DNA of 64,000 bases. Source: Pseudomonas sp. PSB18. GTDB taxonomy: Bacteria > Pseudomonadota > Gammaproteobacteria > Pseudomonadales > Pseudomonadaceae. Below, piece by piece: positions 8,097 to 16,460 of the stretch (positions are counted from its first letter, which is position 1; every line of letters starts with the position of its first letter). The notes beneath the pieces were generated by a model that made no database searches, was not told the DNA's origin, and saw only the letters and a program-made list of their open reading frames with translations. Made by a program: the position numbers and the translations under genes. Location: contig NZ_NOIN01000009.1 in assembly GCF_014596565.1 (NCBI RefSeq), positions 186,001-250,000 on the forward strand, given 5' to 3'.

Positions 8097-8729
8097 TCAG
8101 GCGTGGTCGGCGGAGGCCCATTCGGCAAATCCGGGCCGCTGTTCCAGACGCTTGCAATACGCCGCCACGGCCGGATAGTCCGGCCGTTCCATCGGCGTCT
8201 GGCGCCAGCGGTGCACAGACAGGCCGATGAGCACGTCTGCCAGGGAGAAATCCGCACCGGCAACGTAAGCGCCGGTGCGATTCAACTGCTGCTCCAGCAA
8301 CCCCATCTTCTCGTTCCAGCCTTTGATGCCGGCGGCGATGGATTGGGGGTCCTGCATACTCGGATTCTTGCGCACCAGCGCGTGAAACGCGTAACCCCAT
8401 GACGGGTTGAGTTCCGTCGCCTGCCAATCCATCCACTGCTCGATCCGGGCCCTGGCCGCCGGCTCGACCGGCAGCAGGTCGCTGGCGCCATGCTTGCCCA
8501 CCAAATAACGGCAGATGGTATTCGACTCCCAGAGCACACCGTTCTCATCGATGATCACCGGTACCTGGGCATTGGGGTTAAGCGCCAGGAACGCAGGATC
8601 GTGGGTTGAGTTGAAGCCGATGCCCCAATCTTCGCGCTCGTAGGGAATGTCCAATTCCCGGCAAGTCCAAAGCACTTTCCTGACGTTGATCGAGGAAGTG
8701 CGACCGAGGATTTTCAGCAGTTGTGCCAT
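8097..8729 (-). CDS. glutathione S-transferase family protein
   Basis: A 210-aa cytoplasmic GST. The N-terminal thioredoxin-like domain carries SSINVRKVLW (Ser-rich active-site turn), the cis-Pro motif AQVPVI and the glutathione-binding ESNTICRYL. An all-helical C-terminal domain follows. The start ATG at 8729 precedes LLKILGR. It is divergent from the dgo operon and separated from it by the promoter module at 8818-8877. A role in detoxification is usual for the family; the substrate is unknown. Confidence 0.85.
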   Translation of the reverse strand: MAQLLKILGRTSSINVRKVLWTCRELDIPYEREDWGIGFNSTHDPAFLALNPNAQVPVIIDENGVLWESNTICRYLVGKHGASDLLPVEPAARARIEQWMDWQATELNPSWGYAFHALVRKNPSMQDPQSIAAGIKGWNEKMGLLEQQLNRTGAYVAGADFSLADVLIGLSVHRWRQTPMERPDYPAVAAYCKRLEQRPGFAEWASADHA

Positions 8730-8817
8730 GTCGTTGTCCCTGAGAGTTAAGGCATCCGGACAGGAAACGTAGCAGGGTCGTGGGTGGTTGGCGATGGTTT
8801 CAAATGGTTTTGCGGTA

Positions 8818-8877
8818 ATCCCAATATATGGGAGTGATATTTATATATTGAGATTTTGTCCCGCCCAGGTTTATAGT
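8818..8877 (+). promoter_or_regulatory. sugar-regulon promoter module, copy 2 (before dgoK)
   Basis: Palindrome ATCCCA-ATATA-TGGGAG (8818-8834), then TTGAGA (8848-8853), an 18-base spacer and TATAGT (8872-8877). The order, spacing and much of the surrounding sequence equal copy 1 at 1711-1770; the identity continues to the ribosome site ACAGGTGAAG. This indicates that dgoKAD and the SDR gene respond to the same regulator. Confidence 0.65.
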
Positions 8878-8917
8878 CCGTGCCACTCACTGCCAAAAAA
8901 CAGAACAGGTGAAGCGG

Positions 8918-9901
8918 ATGCAGGCGCAATTGATCGCGCTCGATTGGGGGACAACCTCACTACGGGCTTACAAACTCGCCGCGGGAGGCGAGGTGCTCGA
9001 ACAGCGCTCGCTGTCGTCGGGGATCATGCAGTTGCCCTCCGGGCCGCGGACCGTGGCCGGTCGGGAATGCACCGACGGTTTCGAGCTGGCGTTCGACGAG
9101 GCCTGCGGTGATTGGCTGGATGCGCAGCCGGACCTGCCCGTCATTGCCTGCGGCATGGTCGGCAGCGCCCAGGGTTGGTGCGAAGCGCCTTACTGCGACA
9201 CACCGGCGAACGTCGCCAATCTCGGACATTCCCTACAAACCGTTCGGAGCCTTCGCGGTGTCGATGTGCACATCGTGCCAGGGGTGATCCAGCGCTCGCG
9301 GTTGCCCAATGTGATGCGCGGCGAAGAAACCCAGGTACTCGGCGCCTTGCACAGCTTGCCGAACGAAGCGGTGCTGATCGGCTTGCCCGGCAGCCACTCG
9401 AAATGGGTGGAAGTGGCCGACGGCTGCATCGTGCATTTCGACACCTTCATGACCGGCGAAATCTTCGCCGTGCTCAGCGACCACAGCATTCTCGGCCGAA
9501 CCCAACAGCGCGGTACCGCGTTCGACGGCGTGGCCTTCGACCGGGGTGTGCAGGTGGCGCTGTCGACGGACGGACAGGTCGGCCCGCTGTCCACCGTGTT
9601 CAGCGCTCGCAGCCTGGGGCTGACCGGTGAACTCGGCGCGAGCGCCCAAGCCGACTATCTCTCTGGCTTGTTGATTGGCCACGAGCTGACGGCACTGGCC
9701 GCCGCACAACGCCATCGGCGCAACAGCGTGCACTTGCCGGCGGTGGTCTTGATCGGCAATTCCCAACTCTGCGCCCGTTATCAACGGGCCCTCGACGCCT
9801 GCGGCTTTGCCCGGGTGACCCTGGCCGAACAGGCCACCGAACGAGGTTTGTGGCAACTGGCTGTGGCGGCCGGGCTGCTCGAATCCAGCGCATCGCGTTA
9901 A
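8918..9901 (+). CDS. dgoK: 2-dehydro-3-deoxygalactonokinase
   Basis: A 327-aa sugar kinase of the DgoK family (ASKHA fold) that phosphorylates 2-keto-3-deoxygalactonate to KDPGal with ATP. Seen: the N-terminal phosphate-1 motif IALDWGTTSLRAY, CGMVGSAQGW, the substrate-side LPGSHSKWVEV and the DTFMTGEIFAVL segment. I chose ATG 8918 over GTG 8909 because GTG lies inside the ribosome site AGGTGAAG. It is first in the dgoK-dgoA-dgoD operon, 19 bases before dgoA, under promoter copy 2. Confidence 0.92.
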   Translation: MQAQLIALDWGTTSLRAYKLAAGGEVLEQRSLSSGIMQLPSGPRTVAGRECTDGFELAFDEACGDWLDAQPDLPVIACGMVGSAQGWCEAPYCDTPANVANLGHSLQTVRSLRGVDVHIVPGVIQRSRLPNVMRGEETQVLGALHSLPNEAVLIGLPGSHSKWVEVADGCIVHFDTFMTGEIFAVLSDHSILGRTQQRGTAFDGVAFDRGVQVALSTDGQVGPLSTVFSARSLGLTGELGASAQADYLSGLLIGHELTALAAAQRHRRNSVHLPAVVLIGNSQLCARYQRALDACGFARVTLAEQATERGLWQLAVAAGLLESSASR

Positions 9902-9920
9902 ACCTGACTGGAGGTCTGAC

Positions 9921-10541
9921 ATGCTCACACAAGCACTGGCGCACAACGGGCTGATCGCGATCCTGCGCGGTCTGCGTCCCGAAGAGGCGGCAGCCATCGG
10001 CGAAGTCCTGTACAGCGCCGGATTTCGCGTCATCGAGGTACCGCTCAATTCCCCAGAGCCGTACGAAAGTATCCGTATCCTGCGCGATACCTTGCCCGCC
10101 GACTGCCTGATCGGCGCCGGCACCGTGCTGACGCCGGAGCAGGTGGAGCAGGTCAAAGCCGCCGGCGGCCAGGTGATCGTCATGCCCCACAGCGATCCGA
10201 AGGTGTTGCGGGCGGCGAAAGCAGCGGGACTCTACCTCTCGCCCGGCGTCGCCACGCCGACCGAGGCATTTGCCGCGCTGGCCGAAGGCGCCCATGTGTT
10301 GAAACTGTTTCCTGCCGAGCAAATGGGCCCGGCGGTGGTCAAGGCCTGGCTCGCGGTGTTGCCGGCCGGGACCGTGCTGGTGCCGGTGGGTGGGATCACG
10401 CCGGACAACATGGCGGTGTTCCTCGAAGCGGGCGTCAAGGGGTTCGGCCTGGGCTCCGGGCTGTTCAAGCCAGGCCTGACGGCTGACGAAGTCGCGGTGC
10501 GCGCCAAGGCTTACGTGGCCGCGTGGAATGCCTTGAACTGA
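9921..10541 (+). CDS. dgoA: 2-dehydro-3-deoxy-6-phosphogalactonate aldolase
   Basis: A 206-aa class I aldolase (KDPG/KDPGal family) that splits KDPGal into pyruvate and D-glyceraldehyde 3-phosphate. The Schiff-base lysine is Lys128 in HVLKLFPAEQ; the general-base Glu39 is in VIEVPLNSP; the phosphate loop is PVGGITPDN...FGLGSGLFKPG. PLNSP (rather than TLRTP of KDPG aldolases) supports the galactonate-type enzyme. It follows dgoK closely with ribosome site CTGGAGGTC. Confidence 0.93.
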   Translation: MLTQALAHNGLIAILRGLRPEEAAAIGEVLYSAGFRVIEVPLNSPEPYESIRILRDTLPADCLIGAGTVLTPEQVEQVKAAGGQVIVMPHSDPKVLRAAKAAGLYLSPGVATPTEAFAALAEGAHVLKLFPAEQMGPAVVKAWLAVLPAGTVLVPVGGITPDNMAVFLEAGVKGFGLGSGLFKPGLTADEVAVRAKAYVAAWNALN

Positions 10542-10589
10542 AGACTTTTCCAGCGCCCGTGCGCTGCATCTGACAAGAGAGACAACAAG

Positions 10590-11738
10590 ATGAAAATCAC
10601 CAAACTGACCACCTTCATCGTTCCGCCGCGCTGGTGCTTCCTCAAGGTCGAAACCGACGAGGGCGTGACGGGCTGGGGCGAGCCGGTGGTCGAGGGCCGT
10701 GCCCATACGGTGGCGGCCGCCGTCGAGGAATTGTCCGACTACCTGATCGGCAAAGACCCACGCAACATCGAAGACATCTGGACCGTGCTGTATCGCGGCG
10801 GCTTCTATCGCGGTGGCGCTGTGCACATGAGCGCCCTGGCCGGTATCGACCAGGCGCTGTGGGACATCAAGGGCAAGGCCCTGGGCGTATCGGTCAGTGA
10901 CCTGCTGGGCGGTCAGGTGCGCGACAAGATTCGTGTCTACTCCTGGATCGGCGGCGACCGGCCGGCGGACACCGCTCGCGCAGCGAAAGAAGCCGTAGGG
11001 CGGGGCTTCACGGCAGTGAAAATGAACGGCACTGAAGAGCTGCAGTTTCTCGATACTTTCGAAAAAGTCGACCTGGCCCTCGCCAATGTGGCAGCGGTGC
11101 GGGATGCGGTGGGGCCGAACGTCGGCATCGGCGTGGACTTCCACGGCCGGGTCCACAAGCCAATGGCCAAGGTCCTGATGAAGGAACTCGACCCGTACAA
11201 ACTGATGTTCATCGAAGAACCGGTGCTCAGCGAAAACTACGAAGCCCTCAAGGAACTGGCGCCGCTGACCAGCACCCCGATTGCGCTGGGTGAGCGGCTG
11301 TTCTCCCGCTGGGATTTCAAGCGGGTGCTCAGCGAAGGCTACGTGGACATCATCCAGCCGGATGCGTCCCACGCCGGAGGCATCACCGAAACCCGCAAGA
11401 TCGCCAACATGGCCGAGGCCTACGACGTGGCGCTGGCGCTGCACTGCCCGCTGGGCCCGATCGCCCTGGCGGCGTGCCTGCAACTGGATGCGGCTTGCTA
11501 CAACGCGTTCATCCAGGAGCAGAGCCTGGGCATCCACTACAACGAGAGCAACGACCTGTTGGATTACGTCAAGGATGCGCGGGTGTTCGACTACGACCAA
11601 GGCTTCGTGAAGATCCCCAACGGCCCGGGCCTGGGCATCGAGATCAACGAGGAGTACGTCATCGAACGCGCCGCCGTCGGCCACCGCTGGCGCAACCCGA
11701 TCTGGCGCCATGCCGATGGCAGTTTTGCCGAGTGGTGA
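10590..11738 (+). CDS. dgoD: D-galactonate dehydratase
   Basis: A 382-aa enolase-superfamily dehydratase with the same length as E. coli DgoD; it converts D-galactonate to 2-keto-3-deoxygalactonate. Metal ligands: Asp in VDFHGRVHKPMAK (the following His is the catalytic acid), Glu in FIEEPVL, Glu in ALGERLF. The second catalytic His is in ALHCPLGPIALAACL. The N-terminus MKITKLTTFIVPPRWCFLK matches the family. It is third in the operon; a REP pair separates it from the transporter gene. Confidence 0.95.
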   Translation: MKITKLTTFIVPPRWCFLKVETDEGVTGWGEPVVEGRAHTVAAAVEELSDYLIGKDPRNIEDIWTVLYRGGFYRGGAVHMSALAGIDQALWDIKGKALGVSVSDLLGGQVRDKIRVYSWIGGDRPADTARAAKEAVGRGFTAVKMNGTEELQFLDTFEKVDLALANVAAVRDAVGPNVGIGVDFHGRVHKPMAKVLMKELDPYKLMFIEEPVLSENYEALKELAPLTSTPIALGERLFSRWDFKRVLSEGYVDIIQPDASHAGGITETRKIANMAEAYDVALALHCPLGPIALAACLQLDAACYNAFIQEQSLGIHYNESNDLLDYVKDARVFDYDQGFVKIPNGPGLGIEINEEYVIERAAVGHRWRNPIWRHADGSFAEW

Positions 11739-11774
11739 TTGAGGCCTGATCGCACTGTGCAAGCCATGGAATGC

Positions 11775-11864
11775 TGTGGGAGCAAGGCTTGCCCGCGATG
11801 AACGATGACGCGGTCCGACTGCAAAACGCATCGTCTGCGTCGCGGGCAAGCCTTGCTCCCACAG
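11775..11864. repeat. REP pair (REPIN)
   Basis: Head-to-head REP copies (GTGGGAGCAAGGCTTGCCCG and its inverted partner) around a 40-base spacer, lying between dgoD and the MFS gene. The whole unit can fold into one long hairpin and could modulate read-through between the two. Confidence 0.85.
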
Positions 11865-11916
11865 GGGCTTCCTTCACCTTTGCCACATTCGACAAATATA
11901 AAAAGAGGCACCTCAC

Positions 11917-13227
11917 ATGCAAGCGCACACCCTGAGCGCGCAGGCGTCGTCGGTGACGCCCAGCCGCAAGCGTTTTTTCATCATGGTTTTGCTGTTCATC
12001 ACCGTGGTCATCAACTACCTGGACCGCAGCAACCTGTCGATTGCCGCCCCCGCGCTGACCAGTGAGCTGGGCATCGATCCGATCCATGTCGGGCTGATCT
12101 TCTCGGCGTTCGGCTGGACCTACGCGGCCATGCAGATCCCCGGCGGCTGGCTGGTGGACCGCGTGCCGCCGCGGATTCTGTACAGCGTCGCATTGCTGTT
12201 GTGGTCGCTGGCCACGGTGATGCTCGGTTTCGCCGCCAGCTTCATCGCCCTGTTCGTGCTGCGCATGGCGGTTGGGGCCCTGGAGGCGCCGGCCTATCCC
12301 ATCAACAGCCGCGTGGTCACCACCTGGTTCCCCGAGCGCGAGCGGGCCACGGCCATTGGGTTCTACACCTCCGGACAGTTCGTTGGCCTGGCTTTCCTGA
12401 CGCCGGTGCTGGCCTGGCTGCAGCACACGTTCGGCTGGCACATGGTGTTCGTGGTGACCGGTGCGGTGGGCATTATCTGGGCGGCGATCTGGTACGCGGT
12501 GTATCGCGAACCGCGGGATTTCAAGGGCGCCAACGCTGCAGAAATCGACTTGATTCGCGAGGGCGGCGCCCTGGTGGACATCCAGGCCGAGACGGCCAAG
12601 GCCAAGGTGAAGTTCAGCTGGACCGACCTGGGCATCGTCCTGACCCGTCGCAAGCTGTGGGGCATCTACCTGGGCCAGTTCTGCCTGAACTCCACGCTGT
12701 GGTTTTTCCTGACATGGTTCCCGACCTACCTGGTGAAATATCGCGGCATGGACTTCATCAAGTCTGGCCTGCTGGCGTCGTTGCCCTTTCTTGCGGCGTT
12801 TGTCGGCGTGTTGTGTTCCGGTTTCTTTTCCGACTGGCTGATCCGTCGCGGCGCCACGGTCGGGTTCGCCCGCAAGTTGCCGATCATTGGCGGGTTGTTG
12901 ATCTCGACCTCGATCATTGGCGCCAACTTCGTTGAGTCGACACCGCTGGTGATCGCGTTTCTGGCGTTGGCGTTCTTCGGCAATGGCCTGGCGTCGATCA
13001 CCTGGTCGCTGGTGTCGACCCTGGCGCCGGCGCGACTGCTCGGGCTGACGGGTGGGGTGTTCAACTTCATCGGCAACCTGGCGGCCATTGCCACGCCGAT
13101 TGTCATTGGTTTCCTCGCCAGCGGCGATTCGTTTGCCCCGGCCATTACCTATATCGCCGTGCTGGCGCTGGTGGGCGCGTTGTCCTACATCCTGCTGGTC
13201 GGGAAGGTCGAGCGCATCGAGTTGTAG
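11917..13227 (+). CDS. dgoT: MFS transporter, anion:cation symporter family (galactonate permease-like)
   Basis: A 436-aa inner-membrane protein with 12 predicted helices of the ACS family (DgoT/GudP/ExuT-like), proton-coupled sugar-acid import. Family marks: VINYLDRSNLSIAAPAL in helix 1, FGWTYAAMQIPGGWLVDR, LRMAVGALEAPAYPINSR and TWFPERERATA. Next to dgoKAD the natural substrate is D-galactonate, so exogenous galactonate can join the pathway. ATG 11917 follows AAAAGAGGCACCTCAC. The dgoT symbol is assigned by context and family resemblance. Confidence 0.8.
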   Translation: MQAHTLSAQASSVTPSRKRFFIMVLLFITVVINYLDRSNLSIAAPALTSELGIDPIHVGLIFSAFGWTYAAMQIPGGWLVDRVPPRILYSVALLLWSLATVMLGFAASFIALFVLRMAVGALEAPAYPINSRVVTTWFPERERATAIGFYTSGQFVGLAFLTPVLAWLQHTFGWHMVFVVTGAVGIIWAAIWYAVYREPRDFKGANAAEIDLIREGGALVDIQAETAKAKVKFSWTDLGIVLTRRKLWGIYLGQFCLNSTLWFFLTWFPTYLVKYRGMDFIKSGLLASLPFLAAFVGVLCSGFFSDWLIRRGATVGFARKLPIIGGLLISTSIIGANFVESTPLVIAFLALAFFGNGLASITWSLVSTLAPARLLGLTGGVFNFIGNLAAIATPIVIGFLASGDSFAPAITYIAVLALVGALSYILLVGKVERIEL

Positions 13228-13286
13228 TCCGACGGGGCGGGCGACCATAATGCCGCCCGTTCCCCGCTCACTGTTGAAGGCCGGCT

Positions 13287-14090
13287 ATGCAGCAAGACGA
13301 TCCAAAAATCACCAAGGACGCAGCGCCTACAGGCACCCAGACATTGCTGCGCGGCCTGGGTGTGGTTCAGGCGGTCGCCAGCGGTGCCCGTGATCTGAAG
13401 GAAATCGCCCGGCTGATCGGCACGACCCGCAGCACCACCCATCGCCTGGCCAGTTGCCTGGTGGACGAGCGCTACCTGCGCGTGGTGCCCCAGGTGGGTT
13501 ACCTGTTGGGGCCGAAGTTGATCGAACTGGGTTTCCAGGCCAGGGAAGAGCTGCCGCTGGTGAGCCTGGCGGGACCGTACCTGGATGAGTTGTCGGCGTT
13601 GACCGGCGACACCGTTCACCTGGCGATTCGCGAGGGGGACGAGGTTCTGTACCTGCTGAAGAATCCGGGGCGCAATGGCCCGGAAATGCGTTCGCGGGTG
13701 GGCCATCGCATGCCGTTGGCGCGCACGGGGATTGGCAAGGCGCTGATGCTCGATGATCCCGAGGACAATTGGCGGCGGTTGTACGAAATCAGTCTGCCGG
13801 CCGCTGGGAAAAATCAATTCTGGCCGCAGCACCAGGAGCAATCCTGGGAACAGTTCCAGCAGCGGATGGTGGAGTATGTGGCGGGAGGCTATGCCTTCGA
13901 CCTGGAGGACAACGAACCGTCGATCCGTTGCGTGGCGGCGCCGATCCGGGACGCTGGCAAGCGGATTGTCGCCGGTATCAGCATCGCCAGCACCGTACCG
14001 TATATGCCGTTGGAAAAAATGGCCGAGCTGATTCCCCTGGTCAAAGGGGTCACGGCCCGGCTGTCGGCGGAGCTGGGTGCCAAGGTCTGA
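13287..14090 (+). CDS. IclR-family transcriptional regulator
   Basis: A 267-aa regulator. The N-terminal winged helix (residues ~15-75: LRGLGVVQAVASG, LKEIARLIGTTRSTTHRLASCL) is followed by an IclR effector domain (~85-260) with GYLLGPKLIELG, RSRVGHRMPLARTGIGKA and the C-terminal VAAPIRDAGKRIVAGISIA. IclR proteins typically bind 13-15-bp palindromes and respond to small acids. The TCCCA-N5-TGGGA palindromes before dgoK and the SDR gene fit that size. This makes it the best candidate regulator of the galactose regulon, though no direct evidence is visible. It ends at a long inverted repeat. Confidence 0.88.
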   Translation: MQQDDPKITKDAAPTGTQTLLRGLGVVQAVASGARDLKEIARLIGTTRSTTHRLASCLVDERYLRVVPQVGYLLGPKLIELGFQAREELPLVSLAGPYLDELSALTGDTVHLAIREGDEVLYLLKNPGRNGPEMRSRVGHRMPLARTGIGKALMLDDPEDNWRRLYEISLPAAGKNQFWPQHQEQSWEQFQQRMVEYVAGGYAFDLEDNEPSIRCVAAPIRDAGKRIVAGISIASTVPYMPLEKMAELIPLVKGVTARLSAELGAKV

Positions 14091-14092
14091 TG

Positions 14093-14156
14093 AGTGGCCT
14101 GTGTGGCTAATTCATGCACTCAACTTCGAGTGCCCGAATTAACCATACAGGCCACT
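14093..14156. terminator. extended inverted repeat between convergent genes
   Basis: AGTGGCCTGT...ACAGGCCACT forms the outer stem. Inside are pairing TGGCTAATTC / GAATTAACCA and ACTC / GAGT around a 6-base loop. Together this is a near-continuous 64-base hairpin between the IclR gene (+) and the alcohol dehydrogenase gene (-). It has no clear T-run, but its place suggests a bidirectional terminator. Confidence 0.6.
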
Positions 14157-14159
14157 GCG

Positions 14160-15212
14160 TCAGGCCTTGAGCGTCGCCATGTCGATGACAAAGCGGTATT
14201 TCACGTCTCCGGCGATCATGCGGCTGTAGGCCTCGTTGATCTGACGGATGTCGAGCATTTCAACGTCGCAGCTGATGTTGTGCTCGGCGCAGAAATCCAG
14301 CACCTCCTGGGTCTCGGCAATGCCACCGATCAACGAGCCGGCCAATACGCGACGACCCATGATCAAGTTGGCGGCATGGACCGGCGGGTCGATCGGTTCG
14401 ACCAGGCCCACCAGGATGTGTACGCCGTCGAAACGCAATGTCCCCAGGTAAGGATTGAGGTCGTGCTGTACCGGAATCGTGTCCAACAGGAAGTGGAAGC
14501 GTCCGGCGGCAGCGGCCATCTGCTCGGCGTCGGTGGACACGATCACATGATCGGCACCCTGGCGACGGGCTTCTTCCGCCTTGCTCGCCGAGCGGGTGAA
14601 CAACGTCACTTCGGCACCCATGGCCTTGGCGAACTTGATGCCCATGTGGCCGAGACCACCCATGCCGAGCACGCCGACCCTGTCGCCGGCCTTCACGCCA
14701 TAGTGCTTGAGGGGGGAGTAGGTGGTGATGCCGGCGCAGAGAATCGGTGCAGCGCTGGCCGGGTCGAGTGCGGCGGGGATACGCAACACGAAATGCTCGT
14801 TGACCACGATGCTGTCGGAGTAGCCCCCCATGGTATGGCCGCCGCTGATACGGTCCGGGCTGGCATAGGTCTGGGTCATGCCCTGGTAGCAGTATTGCTC
14901 CAGGTCAGCATGGCAGGCTTCGCACTCGCGGCAGGAGTCGACCATGCAGCCGACACCCACCAAGTCGCCGATCTTATAGCGGGTGACATTTGCACCGACG
15001 GCGGTCACCTTGCCTACGATCTCGTGGCCGGGCATCAGCGGGTAGACAGCGATGCCCCATTCGTTGCGAGCCTGGTGGATATCGGAGTGGCAGACGCCAC
15101 AGTAGAGGATGTCGATTGCCACGTCGTCGGCCTGCGGGCTGCGCCGCTCGAACTTCATGGGGGCGAGGGGCGCGGTGGGCGATTGAGCGGCGTATCCGAT
15201 GGCAGTGTACAT
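14160..15212 (-). CDS. zinc-dependent NAD(P) alcohol dehydrogenase (YahK/cinnamyl-alcohol type)
   Basis: A 350-aa medium-chain dehydrogenase that interconverts alcohols and aldehydes. Catalytic zinc: Cys in ILYCGVCHSDIH and His/Glu in PLMPGHEIVG. The structural zinc loop has four Cys in CRECEACHADLEQYC. The Rossmann motif is VLGMGGLGHMGIKFA. The start is set at ATG 15212 (MYTAIGYAA); an upstream in-frame ATG would add an unlikely 17-aa tail. It is divergent from the AraC regulator at 15391, which probably controls it. Confidence 0.9.
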   Translation of the reverse strand: MYTAIGYAAQSPTAPLAPMKFERRSPQADDVAIDILYCGVCHSDIHQARNEWGIAVYPLMPGHEIVGKVTAVGANVTRYKIGDLVGVGCMVDSCRECEACHADLEQYCYQGMTQTYASPDRISGGHTMGGYSDSIVVNEHFVLRIPAALDPASAAPILCAGITTYSPLKHYGVKAGDRVGVLGMGGLGHMGIKFAKAMGAEVTLFTRSASKAEEARRQGADHVIVSTDAEQMAAAAGRFHFLLDTIPVQHDLNPYLGTLRFDGVHILVGLVEPIDPPVHAANLIMGRRVLAGSLIGGIAETQEVLDFCAEHNISCDVEMLDIRQINEAYSRMIAGDVKYRFVIDMATLKA

Positions 15213-15390
15213 AGTGAACCTCGCTAAGCAATGAACAGTCAGGCGATCTATTCTGGGAGCCATGGCGGCATCCCGCGATGGCGATTCCTACGGGTGTCAT
15301 GCCTAATCCTCCGACCTTGGCCGTAGATTGATCCTATGGAGCGCCAGACCTGCGATGATGTTCCCATCCCTTTTTCCGTGAAGTTTTCCC

Positions 15391-16281
15391 ATGTTGCTGA
15401 CCCGCTATCTCGATGCCAACGCGGCGCTGGTTTCGCTGATCGAACCCCTGGCGACCCGTGACGGCTTTATCCCTACACAGTTGCCTGGCGTGCAAGTGCT
15501 GCGATGCAGCCAAGACATCGCCCGTGGCCCGCAGCTCTACGAGCCGAGCCTGGTGATCATCGCCCAGGGCAGCAAACTGGCTTACCTGGGACCGCGCACG
15601 CTGGAATACGGCGCCGGGCACTACCTGATCCAGGCGCTGCCGGTGCCGTTCGAGTGCGAAACCTACGCCATGCCCGATGCTCCGCTGCTCGGGATTTCCG
15701 TTGCGATCGATCGAGCGCTGTTGGGCGAGCTGGTGTTGGCCATGGGGTTGATGCCGGGGCGAAGCCTCGCGGCCCAGACGCCGGAGTCCATGACCAGCGC
15801 CGTGCTCGATGGCGCCATGCGCGGATGCGTCGAGCGTCTGTTGCAATGCTTGCACGACCCACTGGAATGCCAGGTCATGGGCCAGGCGCGGTTGCGGGAG
15901 TTGCTCTTCGCGGCGTTGCGCGGGCCCCAGGCCGATGTGTTGCGGGCGTTGGTGGAGCAGCAAGGGCAGTTCGCCCGGATCGCTGCCGCATTGAGCCATT
16001 TGCACGCGCACTTCACCGAGCCGCTGAACGTCGAGACGCTGGCCAACTGCGCGAACATGAGCGCCTCGACTTTTCATGAACATTTCAAGCGCAGCACCTT
16101 GCTGTCGCCGGTGCAGTACCTCAAGCGATTGCGCCTGCTCAAGGCGCAGCGGTTGTTGCTCAGCGAGGGCATGGGCGTGGCCCAGGTCGCACATCAGGTC
16201 GGCTACCAGAGCTCGTCGCAGTTCAGCCGGGAGTACAAGCGTTACTTCGAGCGCAATCCTGGAGAGGAACGCGCCGCCTGA
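15391..16281 (+). CDS. AraC-family regulator (AraC_N type)
   Basis: A 296-aa regulator. An N-terminal AraC_N-type ligand domain (residues ~20-180, including YEPSLVIIAQGSKLAYLG and YLIQALPVPFECET) is followed by two helix-turn-helix motifs (~195-290: LNVETLANCANMSASTFHEH and VAQVAHQVGYQSSSQFSREY). This subgroup often activates an adjacent divergent alcohol dehydrogenase gene, which fits the gene at 14160-15212. The intergenic region is about 180 bases. Confidence 0.88.
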   Translation: MLLTRYLDANAALVSLIEPLATRDGFIPTQLPGVQVLRCSQDIARGPQLYEPSLVIIAQGSKLAYLGPRTLEYGAGHYLIQALPVPFECETYAMPDAPLLGISVAIDRALLGELVLAMGLMPGRSLAAQTPESMTSAVLDGAMRGCVERLLQCLHDPLECQVMGQARLRELLFAALRGPQADVLRALVEQQGQFARIAAALSHLHAHFTEPLNVETLANCANMSASTFHEHFKRSTLLSPVQYLKRLRLLKAQRLLLSEGMGVAQVAHQVGYQSSSQFSREYKRYFERNPGEERAA

Positions 16282-16295
16282 ACCGCAGCAGATCC

Positions 16296-16387
16296 CTGTC
16301 GGAGCGAGCCTGCTCGCGATAGCGGTGTGTCAGCCAGTAAAAATGCGACAGGTGAACCGCTATCGCGAGCAGGCTCGCTCCCACAGG
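16296..16387. repeat. REP pair (REPIN)
   Basis: Two head-to-head REP copies (GAGCGAGCCTGCTCGCGATA and its inverse) flank a 32-base centre between convergent araC-like and etfQO genes. Confidence 0.88.
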
Positions 16388-16417
16388 GTATCGGCGCTCC
16401 ATTAATCGCAGGCAACA

Positions 16418-16443
16418 AAAAGGCCCCCATTGCGGGAGCCTTG
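16418..16443 (-). terminator. Rho-independent terminator of the ETF-QO gene
   Basis: On the minus strand GGCTCCC-GCAAT-GGGGGCC is followed by TTTTTG, 18 bases after the stop codon. Confidence 0.8.
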
Positions 16444-16460
16444 ATGTTCAGCGAATCGGC

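Noticed and set aside
9600..11849. 749-codon open frame on the minus strand across dgoK-dgoA-dgoD
   Set aside because: It is the antisense shadow of three well-recognised dgo genes in GC-rich DNA; no family resemblance, no ribosome site.
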